Positions 20,385-28,617 of a stretch of 44,937 nucleotides of DNA are shown here, piece after piece. The position numbers were made by a program, and so were the translations under genes. The notes beneath the pieces were generated by a model. That model was not told where the DNA came from. It did no database searches and was given only the letters and a program-made list of their open reading frames with translations. This DNA is from a virus. Where the stretch lies: positions 1 through 44,937 of IMG/VR virus record IMGVR_UViG_3300035156_000227; one strand, written 5' to 3'. Within the stretch, counting starts at the first letter, position 1; the number at the start of each line of letters is the position of its first letter.

Positions 20385-21861
20385 AGCCCCCAAGCGTAAG
20401 GGGGGCAAGCTCTCCGACGCCGATGCAGCGCGCCTGTTCTTACAGCGCGCTCGGGAGCATTTCCCGACCTACTGCGTGCTTATGGACCCGGGGTATCAGC
20501 TCGCCCCACATTTGCGCATCCTGCATGACAAGCTGGAGCGCATCGAAAAAGGCCTGAGCAAGCGGGACCAGACCTTCATGCCACCGCAGCACGGGAAGAC
20601 GCGCACAGCGTCCGAGCTGTTTGCTGCCTGGTACCTCGGCCGGCACCCTGACAAGAACCTCATCTTTGCAACCTACGCCCAGCCACTGGCTGACACGCGA
20701 GGCTCTGCAATCCGTGCGCTTATTCAGGACCCGAAGCACCAGGCAGTTTTCCCCGAATGCCGCATCACCCAGGACAGCAACAGCAAGGCCGAGTTTGTGT
20801 TCACCAAAGGCGGTGGCCTGGTCGCACTCGGACGCAAAGCTGGTGGTACCGGTCGACGCGCCGACGGCATCATCCTCGACGACGTAATCAAGGACCAGGA
20901 AGACGCCGACAGCGATGCTTCGAGGCTCGAGGTTAAGAACTTCTACTCCGGCGTCGTCATCACGCGTCTGCACAACGACACGTGGATTCACATTATCAAC
21001 ACGCGCTGGCACCTGGATGACCTGTCCGGCTGGACGCTGGAAGAGCATCACCACGAGAACTGGAACGTGCTGACCCTCGAGGCCGTTTGCGAGGAGCACA
21101 ACCCTGCGAACGACCCGCTTGGGCGCCAGTACGGCGAAGCACTCTGGCCCGAGCGTCAGAGTCTCGAGCTGCTCATGGCGAAGAAAAACTCCGGCACTCC
21201 GCGGCAATGGTCAGCGCTCTACCAACAGCGCCCTGTCCCAGGTGACGGCCTGACATTTAATCCCGCCTGGTTCACGAAGCGCCTGTCCGACATTGCAGAC
21301 CCGGGCGAGAAGCCCAGCCGCATTATCCAGTCATGGGACATTGCGCAGAAGGACAAGCAAATTAATGACCCCTCGGTGTGCACTACTTGGCACATCTACA
21401 AGCGCGGCGTCTACCTGGCGCACGTTTGGCGGGACCGACTGCTCTACCCAAAGCTCCGCAAGTTTGTAGTCTCGCACGCTTTGGAGCAGGGTGCGGACCT
21501 GCTGCTGGTCGAGGCTAAGAGCAATGGAGCTCCGCTCGTCGACGACCTGCTGGACGGGTGCAACATCCCAATCAAAGGCATAGACCCGGGCGGCGACAGC
21601 AAGCTCGTACGGGCACAGCGGGCTTCCTCGGTTCCGGAGGGTGGGCGGGTTGCTATACCTGAAGAGAAGACCACGTCGTGGCTCAGGGATTACCTGATTG
21701 AGCTGACAACCTTCCCTGCAAGCCGGCACGACGACCAGGTCGACTCGACCAGCCAGTTCCTGAACTGGTACCGCGAATACAGCCGAACTTCCAATCTCAC
21801 TGTCCTGGTAAGCCGTCAGACGCGCTCGACTAGGTCAGCCATCTCCGGATACCTACAATAA
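20371..21861 (+). CDS. terL: Terminase large subunit
   Basis: 496 residues. The ATPase domain has Walker A PPQHGKTR (71-78), Walker B IILDD (167-171), and the coupling region WIHIINTRWH. The nuclease domain has SWD (321-323), LLVEAKS (378-384) and RHDDQVDS (452-459), which supply the acidic metal-binding residues of the RNase H-like fold. It cuts concatemers and pumps DNA into the prohead through the portal. The start overlaps terS; a start 18 bp upstream is also open. The ATPase half is homologous to the early protein at 3338-4510. Confidence 0.93.
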   Translation: MATTKAPKRKGGKLSDADAARLFLQRAREHFPTYCVLMDPGYQLAPHLRILHDKLERIEKGLSKRDQTFMPPQHGKTRTASELFAAWYLGRHPDKNLIFATYAQPLADTRGSAIRALIQDPKHQAVFPECRITQDSNSKAEFVFTKGGGLVALGRKAGGTGRRADGIILDDVIKDQEDADSDASRLEVKNFYSGVVITRLHNDTWIHIINTRWHLDDLSGWTLEEHHHENWNVLTLEAVCEEHNPANDPLGRQYGEALWPERQSLELLMAKKNSGTPRQWSALYQQRPVPGDGLTFNPAWFTKRLSDIADPGEKPSRIIQSWDIAQKDKQINDPSVCTTWHIYKRGVYLAHVWRDRLLYPKLRKFVVSHALEQGADLLLVEAKSNGAPLVDDLLDGCNIPIKGIDPGGDSKLVRAQRASSVPEGGRVAIPEEKTTSWLRDYLIELTTFPASRHDDQVDSTSQFLNWYREYSRTSNLTVLVSRQTRSTRSAISGYLQ

Positions 21862-21863
21862 CG

Positions 21864-23129
21864 ATGAGCTCTCAAAAAACAAAAGCCATGCTTGCGGCAT
21901 TCGCAGGGCCGGACAACGACATTACGTTCCCTGCGCTGATGGGGTTTTACCGTCAGAACGACCCGACGCTACTGAGCCGCGGTGCAACCCTAAAGATGTA
22001 CGACCAGGTGTTGCAGGACCCGCACGCCCTCGCTGAACTTGGCAAACGTGCCCGAACCATCAATGCTTTTACCTGGGACGTGAAGCCGGGTGGCACTTCC
22101 CTGCGCGACAAGAAGGCTGCCGAAGCGATTAAAGAGCAGTTGTCCAATTTGCGACTGTCCCAAATCCGCGAGGAGATGCTGATTGCCGAGCTGGTCTACG
22201 GCTTCCAAGTGGGCGAAGCGATGTGGGAGCGAGACGACGACCGCATCGTCCTGACCGACATTCTGGCGCGCGACCAAATTCGTTTCAACATGGACGACCA
22301 GTACCGTATTCGTCTGCGCACCATGAAGGACATGGTGATTGGTGAGCACGTCCCGCCGCGCAAGTTCGTCTGGTCGACCTACGACCGTCGTAACAACGGC
22401 CCGTATGGTCGAGGCTTGGGCGCTGTCCTCTGGTGGCCCTGCCATTTCAAGCGAATCCTTAAGGGTTTCTGGCTTGATTACGCTGACAAATTTACTACTC
22501 AGTCGGTGATTGGCACGTCCCCTGAAGGCGCGACCCCTGAAATGCAGGAAAAGGTCCTCGCTGCGGCCGAAGCCATTGCTAACGGCGCTAAAGCAGCTGC
22601 CCTGCCCGCGGGGGCAACGCTCACCGGTCTGGAGTCCAAGCGCGCAGCCACCGAAGCTGTCTTTGCCAAGTTCATCGAGTACCTGGACGAGGAGATGAGC
22701 AAGGCAATCAATGGCGAAGCGATGACGACTAGCGGCAGCACGCACTCGTCGAAAGCTGCTGGGCAGGCGCACCAGGACGTGAACAAGATTCTCGCCACGT
22801 CGGATGCGGCCCGTAGCGACACGACCTTCAACACCACCGTCATTCCCTGGCTCACAGAGTTTAACCATCCAGGCGCCAAGCCGCCGAAGTTGGTTACGGA
22901 TACGAAGGACGCTGTCGACCTTAAAAAGGCGGCCGAAGTGGTGGCAGTCCTGGCTTCGGCCGGCTGGAAGCGCAAGAAGGAATGGATGGAGACGACCTTC
23001 GGTGGCGAGTTTGAGGAAGCTGAGGCAGCCGCCTCGGAGGAAACCCCTGACGATACGTCCAAAGGCAGCCCAGTCGGCGCCGGTTCAGCCCAGGTGAATG
23101 TAAATGCTGCAGCTGAAGCTAAGCGTTAA
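21864..23129 (+). CDS. Portal protein, Mu gp29-like (DUF935)
   Basis: 421 residues. The N-terminal MYDQVLQDPHALAELGKRARTINAFTWDV, the middle AELVYGFQVGEAMWE, VPPRKFVWST and GPYGRGLGAVLWW, and a GEAMTTSGSTHSSKAAGQAHQ region are typical of DUF935 portals of Mu-like phages. It forms the dodecameric ring at one capsid vertex that docks the terminase and tail. It begins 2 bp after terL. The tail after ~385 is acidic and probably disordered. Confidence 0.9.
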   Translation: MSSQKTKAMLAAFAGPDNDITFPALMGFYRQNDPTLLSRGATLKMYDQVLQDPHALAELGKRARTINAFTWDVKPGGTSLRDKKAAEAIKEQLSNLRLSQIREEMLIAELVYGFQVGEAMWERDDDRIVLTDILARDQIRFNMDDQYRIRLRTMKDMVIGEHVPPRKFVWSTYDRRNNGPYGRGLGAVLWWPCHFKRILKGFWLDYADKFTTQSVIGTSPEGATPEMQEKVLAAAEAIANGAKAAALPAGATLTGLESKRAATEAVFAKFIEYLDEEMSKAINGEAMTTSGSTHSSKAAGQAHQDVNKILATSDAARSDTTFNTTVIPWLTEFNHPGAKPPKLVTDTKDAVDLKKAAEVVAVLASAGWKRKKEWMETTFGGEFEEAEAAASEETPDDTSKGSPVGAGSAQVNVNAAAEAKR

Positions 23130-23559
23130 GGGTCTTGACACGCTCCAGTCGAGCGTTAACCGGCTCGAGCGTGCAACACACGACCTGCAGCCAGCCATGC
23201 AGGCGGTGGGCGAGTACGTCCTGGCCGGCATCAAGGCTGGCTTTTCGGCCGAGACCACTCCGGACGGTCAAGGATGGCTGGCGCTGAAACCAGGCACCGT
23301 GGCCAACCGTGAAGCTCTCGGTTACCCGGGCGCCCATCCAATCCTCCGCCGTACCGGGACCCTCGAAAAGTCCATCGCAATTTTTGCCGCTCCGCGCTCC
23401 GTGACGGTTGGCTCTGCCCTGCCCTATGCCGGCTTCCACCAAACAGGCTACCGCAACGGTTCCAAGGGCGTCCCTGCTCGTCCCCTGGTGGGCCTGGCTT
23501 CTCAAGGCCTGGAGGGTGCAACCCGCGTCCTGATGGCTCACATCAACAAAGCGCTCTAA
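23104..23559 (+). CDS. Virion morphogenesis protein, Mu gpG-like
   Basis: 151 residues, of the phage virion morphogenesis family (Mu gpG, P2 gpS): helical start LNxLERATHDLQPAMQAVGEYV-type, then DGQGWLALKPGTV, GYPGAHPILRRTGTLEKSI, and a C-terminal YAGFHQTGYRNG...VPARPLVGL. It acts in head-tail joining or tail completion. It overlaps the 3' end of the portal gene in another frame. The Mu gp30-like minor head gene normally between them is missing. Confidence 0.82.
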   Translation: MLQLKLSVKGLDTLQSSVNRLERATHDLQPAMQAVGEYVLAGIKAGFSAETTPDGQGWLALKPGTVANREALGYPGAHPILRRTGTLEKSIAIFAAPRSVTVGSALPYAGFHQTGYRNGSKGVPARPLVGLASQGLEGATRVLMAHINKAL

Positions 23560-23611
23560 CGATAGCTACACGTCTTTGAACGTTGGCTCCACCCTCTAAG
23601 GATTCCCTCCA

Positions 23612-24754
23612 ATGACCCATATCGAAATTTTCAAAGTCGGCAAGCAAACCTGCAGTGCCGGCAAAACAACCGAATTTACCGCGGACACCCTGCGTGCTGC
23701 GGCTGCCTCCTATAACGCCATGGTCGCGGAAGGTGGCGACACTTTCAAGGCCCCGCTCGTCATTGGCCACCCACGCGACGACGCACCGGCCTACGGCTGG
23801 GTCGAGAAACTCGCGTTCAACGAAGAAACCGAGACGCTGCTGGCTGAGCCTGGCTCTGTCGATGAAGGTCTGAAAACCTTGGTCAAGGAAGGCAAGTACA
23901 AAAGGGTTTCGGCGTCGTTCTACACCCCGGATGCTCCAAGCAACCCGGCCAAGGAGGGCTTCTTCCTGCGCCACCTGGGCTTCTTGGGTGCGATGGCGCC
24001 GGCCGTCAAAGGCTTAAAGGCCGTCTCGTTCTCGGACGCTGACGAAGGCGTGGTCTCGTTCGGTGAGGACGACAAGTCCGCCGGCGTCCTGCAACGCCTG
24101 GTCAACTTCGTCGCAAAGCAGTTTGGCCAAGGCCAAGCCGACGCCATCCTGTTTGGTGAGGAAGTGGCTGACGCGCCAGCGGCTGAGCCGGAGACCGCCG
24201 CCCCAGCCGAAGCGGTCACCATTAAAGCCCCTCCGACTGACTTTGCTGAACCTGCAACCCCGGTTGGCCAAGATGCCGCGGTTGAGACGGCTGCCCAGGC
24301 GCCTGTAACACCTGCAATCGACTTTGCGGAGGTGGAGGCGAAGCTTGCTGCTCGCGAAACCGAGCTGGCCGAGCGCGAAGAAGCTGTCCGCGCAGCTGAG
24401 ATTGAAAACTTTTGCGAGGGCCTCATCGCAGACGGCCGCGTAGTGCCGGGTTTGAAGAACACGGTTACTACACTCCTCAAGACACTGGGCCAAGCCGGCT
24501 CAATCGACTTTGCAGAGGGCGAGCAAAAGCCAGCTGCAGACCTGCTCAAGGAGCTCCTGTCGTCCCTGCCTAAAGCCGTGCATTACGGCGAAGTGGCCAC
24601 TGACGTTACCGGCCCGGCACCTGAGCAAATCGACTTTGCAGTAGCACCTGGCTACACCGTTTCGACGGAAGACATGGAGCGCCTCCGCAAAGCCAAAGCC
24701 TACCAGGCTGCCCACCCTGAACTAACCCTCATCCAAGCTTATTCCAAAATCTAA
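23612..24754 (+). CDS. Prohead protease/scaffold, Mu gpI-like
   Basis: 380 residues. N-terminal ~140 residues match the Mu I protease type: FTADTLRAAAASYN, APLVIGHPRDDAPAYGWVEKL, YKRVSASFY and FFLRHLGFLGAMAPAVKGL. After ~190 follow Ala/Pro/Glu linkers and a coiled-coil scaffold segment (EVEAKLAARETELAEREEAVRAAEI, split here for clarity by heptads). Proteins of this type guide capsid assembly and then degrade themselves and the scaffold. A shorter nested scaffold product, like Mu Z, is possible but no strong internal start is obvious. Confidence 0.85.
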   Translation: MTHIEIFKVGKQTCSAGKTTEFTADTLRAAAASYNAMVAEGGDTFKAPLVIGHPRDDAPAYGWVEKLAFNEETETLLAEPGSVDEGLKTLVKEGKYKRVSASFYTPDAPSNPAKEGFFLRHLGFLGAMAPAVKGLKAVSFSDADEGVVSFGEDDKSAGVLQRLVNFVAKQFGQGQADAILFGEEVADAPAAEPETAAPAEAVTIKAPPTDFAEPATPVGQDAAVETAAQAPVTPAIDFAEVEAKLAARETELAEREEAVRAAEIENFCEGLIADGRVVPGLKNTVTTLLKTLGQAGSIDFAEGEQKPAADLLKELLSSLPKAVHYGEVATDVTGPAPEQIDFAVAPGYTVSTEDMERLRKAKAYQAAHPELTLIQAYSKI

Positions 24755-24764
24755 GGAGATTTGA

Positions 24765-25097
24765 ATGCAAACTTCCAAGGCCCTCTTCGGGCAATCCGTT
24801 CAAGCGACTGCCCCTGTTAAGGGCCGCACGTTTGCTGGCTTTGACGGCGCAACGGCCGCACCTAAAGCTGCTGCTCTCGGTGCTTTCCGCACCGACGCAT
24901 CCATTGGCGAGATGGTCACCGCCGAGCAAATCGGCACCTCGCTGGTCATTGCTGCTGAAGCGCTGGCTCAAGGCGACGCAATCGAAGTTGGTGCTAACGG
25001 CACCGCAGCCAAGCATACCGACGGTGTTGTTGTCGGCCGAGCAGTCCACGGCGGCGCAGCTGGCGCAGCTGTCGAAGTTTTCCTCATCCACGCCTAA
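24765..25097 (+). CDS. Capsid decoration protein
   Basis: 110 residues, small, Ala/Gly-rich beta protein between protease and capsid genes, the standard site of decoration (cement) proteins of the DUF2190-like type. Preceded by AAGGAGAT, one of the strongest ribosome sites in the window, fitting a high-copy virion protein. Would bind the outer capsid surface after expansion. Confidence 0.7.
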   Translation: MQTSKALFGQSVQATAPVKGRTFAGFDGATAAPKAAALGAFRTDASIGEMVTAEQIGTSLVIAAEALAQGDAIEVGANGTAAKHTDGVVVGRAVHGGAAGAAVEVFLIHA

Positions 25098-25153
25098 CCC
25101 GCCTCTTCTGCCAGTCGGCAAATAAGAAGCTCCCAATCCAATAGGAGACACTA

Positions 25154-26092
25154 ATGTCCAACGAAGTAATGAGCCCGAGCCAACAAGCCCTCGGCATCAA
25201 CCTCCCACTGACCGACCATGCCCAAGGCTATACAAACGCCGAATTTGTGGGCGGGTTCCTTTTCCCTCGCGCACCGGTTGACGGTCGTCAGCGCCAGGTT
25301 CTGCAGTTCGGCAAAGAGTCGTTCAAGCTGTACAACGCTCGCCGCGCGCCTGGTTCGCCAACTAAGCGCATCAACGTCGGCTACGCAGGTAAGCCGTTTG
25401 CGCTGCTCCAAGACTCGCTGGAAGCGGTCGTGCCTCGTGAGAACCAACAGGAAGCAATGGGCACCCTCGGCCTTGACCTGGCTGCAGTGCACGTCGATAC
25501 CGTCATGCGCGCTCTGATGCTCGGCCTTGAAGTTGAGCAAGCGTCTATCGCACGTGATGCGGGTAACTACTCGGCCGGCGCGAAGTTTGCACCGACCGGT
25601 ACCGACAAATGGAGCGACCCTTCGAGCGACCCAATCGCGGACGTGTCGAATGCACGCGAAGTGGTGCGTAGCCGCATCGGCCAATATCCGAACACCCTGG
25701 TCCTCGGTGCCAAGGTGATGGCTGTCTTGAAGCGTCACCCGAAGATTGTCGACCGCATCAAGTTCACCCAGTTTGCCGCAGTCACGGAAGCGATGCTGGC
25801 CGAGCTGTTCGAAGTGGATACCGTCAAAGTGGCAAAGGCTGTCATGGCCGACGAAAACGACGTGTTCAGCGACATTTGGGGTACCGACGCAGTCTTGGCC
25901 TATGTGCCAAAGCAGGTGTCGAGCATCATCCAGCCGTCGTACGGCTACACCTACACCCTGAACGGCAACCCACTGGTCGAGAACCCGTACTGGGACAACA
26001 ACGCTAAAGCAGCGGTCTACGGTGTGACCTTCGAGCGTGCTCCGGTCATCACCGGCGCGGACAGCGCTTTCCTGCTGCAAGACCTGGTGTAA
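25154..26092 (+). CDS. Major capsid protein
   Basis: 312 residues, downstream of protease and decoration genes with a good AGGAG site. Motifs typical of HK97-fold capsid proteins of Mu-like siphophages: an N-arm then RRAPGSPTKRINVGY, a spine-helix region, ALMLGLEVEQ, YPNTLVLGAKVMAVLKRHP, and a C-terminal VYGVTFERAPVITGADSAFLLQ. Forms the icosahedral shell. Confidence 0.85.
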   Translation: MSNEVMSPSQQALGINLPLTDHAQGYTNAEFVGGFLFPRAPVDGRQRQVLQFGKESFKLYNARRAPGSPTKRINVGYAGKPFALLQDSLEAVVPRENQQEAMGTLGLDLAAVHVDTVMRALMLGLEVEQASIARDAGNYSAGAKFAPTGTDKWSDPSSDPIADVSNAREVVRSRIGQYPNTLVLGAKVMAVLKRHPKIVDRIKFTQFAAVTEAMLAELFEVDTVKVAKAVMADENDVFSDIWGTDAVLAYVPKQVSSIIQPSYGYTYTLNGNPLVENPYWDNNAKAAVYGVTFERAPVITGADSAFLLQDLV

Positions 26093-26097
26093 GCACC

Positions 26098-26586
26098 ATG
26101 AGCCGGTACCTTGCTCCTAGCGAGTTTCTGGCGATGTTCCCCGGCGATGCCATTGTGCAGGCGCTGGGGACTACCCGCGACGCTAAGGGCGTGGTGTCGC
26201 CGGCTGACCCTGCTCAGCTGAACGACCGCATCGAAATGTTCATCGGGCTGGCTGAGGACGAAGCTGACGCATACATTAGCTCGCAGTACGTCCTCCCTCT
26301 CAAATCGGTGCCGCCGGTCATCAAGCCTTTTATCGGCGATATGGCCCGGAAGTGGATTTACTCCGGCAAGGTTGACGAAGCGGTTCGCGAACGCCACCAG
26401 GCAGCAATCTCGTTCCTCAATAAGGTCGCTCGTGGCGACGTGATGCTTGGAGTCCCCGACCAGGATAAGAACGTTGCGGCGAACAGCAACCTGCCAATGG
26501 TGAGCGCTCGTCCGGCCCACCGCGGCCGCGCAGCCGACTCGCTCGAAGGATGGCATCGCAGCTTTGATGGCGGAGGCCCCTGGTGA
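26098..26586 (+). CDS. Head completion protein, Mu gp36-like (DUF1320)
   Basis: 162 residues. RYLAPSEFLAMFP, a helix with DEADAYISSQYVLPL, VPPVIKPFIGDMARKWIY and AISFLNKVARGDVMLG follow the DUF1320 pattern. These proteins form the connector ring under the portal. The stop overlaps the GTG start of the next gene. Confidence 0.83.
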   Translation: MSRYLAPSEFLAMFPGDAIVQALGTTRDAKGVVSPADPAQLNDRIEMFIGLAEDEADAYISSQYVLPLKSVPPVIKPFIGDMARKWIYSGKVDEAVRERHQAAISFLNKVARGDVMLGVPDQDKNVAANSNLPMVSARPAHRGRAADSLEGWHRSFDGGGPW

Positions 26587-27029
26587 GTGACCTGGCCAAC
26601 AATTATTTCAGTGCTGAACAGCTAATTGTCGAGCGTTTGCGTGCGGAGGTTCCCGAGCTGGCTTTCGTCGACGGTAGCCGGTCAGTACAGGAAGTGGTCG
26701 AGCGTGCAGTACCTACCCCTGCCGCCCTGGTGCTGTTTGGTGGCGACACCCTTAATGCATCAGATTCCGCAGGTTGGGGTGCTATACAAGTAGTTGACCA
26801 AAGGTGGCTGCTGGAGCTCGTGATTGCGAATGACTGGGCTGCTGAATCTGGCACCGGTGAGCGACTAGAAGCCGGCTACCTCATCTCTAAAATCATCAAG
26901 ACCCTGGCTGGCTGGCGCCCGTCGCAAGAGCACGAAGAAATGCGACGCACCCAAGCCTCGAACCCGGTCTACGACAACGGAGAAGGCTACTACCAGCTCG
27001 CCTTCCTTACCGAAGTAGTTACCCAATAA
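26583..27029 (+). CDS. Tail terminator / Mu gp37-like protein (DUF1834)
   Basis: 148 residues, GTG start in a GTGA overlap. Alpha/beta fold with the order of Mu gp37-type proteins: helix, strand with ALVLFGGD, VDQRWLLELVIAN, then a helix and YYQLAFLTEVV. Would cap the tail tube and join it to the head connector. Confidence 0.75.
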   Translation: MSDLANNYFSAEQLIVERLRAEVPELAFVDGSRSVQEVVERAVPTPAALVLFGGDTLNASDSAGWGAIQVVDQRWLLELVIANDWAAESGTGERLEAGYLISKIIKTLAGWRPSQEHEEMRRTQASNPVYDNGEGYYQLAFLTEVVTQ

Positions 27030-27088
27030 ATCTCGTCCGGCCACCAAGCTGGCGCATCACCTCAAACAATAACAAGGGAGCACCCTGA

Positions 27089-27847
27089 ATGACTACCAAA
27101 AACCAATATTTCCGCGGCCGTGGCGATGCCAAGCTTGCCCGTCTGGATGCTGACGGAAAGCCGCTTGGCTTCCGTATCGTGGGCGACTGCTCGGAGCTGA
27201 AGCTCGAAGCCACCGTGGAGACGGCCGAGCACGTCGAGTCGCAAAGTGGCTACGACATGACCGACCTGAAGTTCATCACGAGCAAAAAGCTCAAGGTGAC
27301 CCTGACCCTGGATAGCTTCGACGACGAAAACCTGGCCCTGGCAATGTACGGCAACATCACCGAAGATACTGGCACCGGTACCTTCACCCAGGTGCTGAAC
27401 GGCCCGTTTGAAAAAGGCCTGAGCTACAAGTTCGGCAACACCGGCTACACCATCACCTCGGTTACCGACGCTGACGACGAAGTTATCCCTGCCTCGGGTT
27501 ACAAGGTCTACGCTGACGGCACCGTGTCGTTCCTGGATGCTGCTGCAATCACCGGCCCAGTCACTATCGCCGGCAATAAGGCTGCATCGACCAGCGTCAG
27601 CCTGATGGGCGCCGGCATGCAAAACCTGGCACTCCTGGTCAACGGCCTGAACACCGTCAACGGAAACTCGCCGGTCATCGTGATGATTAACCGTCTGAGC
27701 TTCGACCCTGCCAGCGGTGGTATCGACGTGTTCGGCAAGGACCTGGGCAAGCTGACCATCACTGGCGAAGCGCTCTACGACCCGAACGATGCTGCTGGCT
27801 CGGCAATCATGGCCGGCTTCGGTTCCATCACTCGTCCAAAGGCCTAA
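27089..27847 (+). CDS. Major tail tube protein
   Basis: 252 residues, beta-rich, after the connector genes and before the tail chaperones. Contains KKLKVTLTLDSFDDENLALAMYGN and a C-terminal LTITGEALYDPN typical of siphophage tube proteins. Residues 100-180 appear to be an inserted Ig-like or loop domain. No sheath gene follows, so the tail is non-contractile. AAGGGAG upstream. Confidence 0.75.
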   Translation: MTTKNQYFRGRGDAKLARLDADGKPLGFRIVGDCSELKLEATVETAEHVESQSGYDMTDLKFITSKKLKVTLTLDSFDDENLALAMYGNITEDTGTGTFTQVLNGPFEKGLSYKFGNTGYTITSVTDADDEVIPASGYKVYADGTVSFLDAAAITGPVTIAGNKAASTSVSLMGAGMQNLALLVNGLNTVNGNSPVIVMINRLSFDPASGGIDVFGKDLGKLTITGEALYDPNDAAGSAIMAGFGSITRPKA

Positions 27848-27850
27848 ACC

Positions 27851-28273
27851 ATGTCGCTCGCCATTAACGAACTTAGCACTGTCATCGCCGATACGGTTGA
27901 AGTTACTGCCGGCGGTGAGGTGTTCAAGCTTAAGCGCTTCAGCCTTCGTCAAGTGAAGCACGCGGCGGCTCACGCTGCTTTGATTACCGCGCTCTACAAG
28001 GCCAAGGAGGCAGGCGACGCCTCTATTTTCGATGTAATTACCACCGGTGGTGACTCGATAGGCGAGCTGCTCAGCATCGCGACCGCGAAGCCAGTTGACT
28101 GGTGTGAAGACCTTGACTTGGCTGAGGTGGGCGAGCTCCTGCTTACCATCGTCGAGGTGAACTTCAATTTTTTCGTCAATGCGCTCAGTCCGTTGATTCA
28201 GGGTTGGAAGGAACGCGCGGCGAAAATGGCGGCGGTGGTAGCGGAGAAAACCGCAGCGGCCACCACGGCGTAA
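27851..28273 (+). CDS. Tail assembly chaperone, zero-frame product
   Basis: 140 residues, between tube and tape measure, the site of lambda G-type chaperones. Contains KLKRFSLRQVKHAAAHAALITAL and a helical C-terminus. A perfect slippery heptamer, TTTTTTC, read as T TTT TTC, lies at 28168-28174, and the -1 frame is open from about 28099 to 28617. Most ribosomes would make this product, a few the longer fusion. Confidence 0.8.
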   Translation: MSLAINELSTVIADTVEVTAGGEVFKLKRFSLRQVKHAAAHAALITALYKAKEAGDASIFDVITTGGDSIGELLSIATAKPVDWCEDLDLAEVGELLLTIVEVNFNFFVNALSPLIQGWKERAAKMAAVVAEKTAAATTA

Positions 28274-28617
28274 GTCCAGAGGGGCCAGGGTCTCAGGAAG
28301 AGCTTGATGCAATTTTGTTTCAAGACGGCCCTGACCCTGGCCCCTCGTCGTCTGACCCTGAAGAAAACCTAGACTGGTTCCAGGCATTCACTCTTTTACT
28401 TTCTGTCGGGCACACCCTTGAAAACATTATGGGTATGGGGCTCGACGAGTTTAAGGGGTACATGCGAGCCGCGATGTGGCTCCGCAACCTCAACACAGAT
28501 ACCGCGCTCGACGTAGCGACTATCTCTTCCTCCGCGGCGTTCTCAGGCGACAAAGGCCTGTTCAAGTCAATCGAAAAATACCGCAAGAATCTCAAAACGG
28601 CCCACAAAAATGTCTGA
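27851..28617 (+). CDS. Tail assembly chaperone, -1 frameshift fusion
   Basis: Predicted fusion made by a -1 shift at 28168-28174: 108 residues in the zero frame plus 147 in the -1 frame, about 255 in total. The second part starts with a Gly/Glu/Pro-rich linker, then an acidic segment, LDWFQAFTLLLSVGHTLENIMG and a helical end. The -1 frame has no well-supported start of its own before its core domain. The product is the counterpart of lambda gpGT, which bridges tube subunits and tape measure during assembly. The stop overlaps the tape measure start. Confidence 0.72.
28168..28174 (+). other. -1 frameshift slippery site TTTTTTC
   Basis: In zero-frame phasing this is T TTT TTC (X XXY YYZ), allowing both tRNAs to re-pair after slipping back one base. 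It is the only perfect heptamer inside the window where both frames are open. Confidence 0.72.

Noticed and set aside
27062-28387. Long minus-strand frame of 441 codons opposite tail genes
   Set aside because: Antisense shadow of the well-supported tube and chaperone genes; no ribosome site and no recognisable domain. The same applies to 36514-37779, 25151-26080 and 21990-22868.
28204-28617. Second chaperone frame as an independent gene starting at 28204
   Set aside because: The start is a TTG without a ribosome site inside the first gene; the slippery heptamer upstream explains the frame better.
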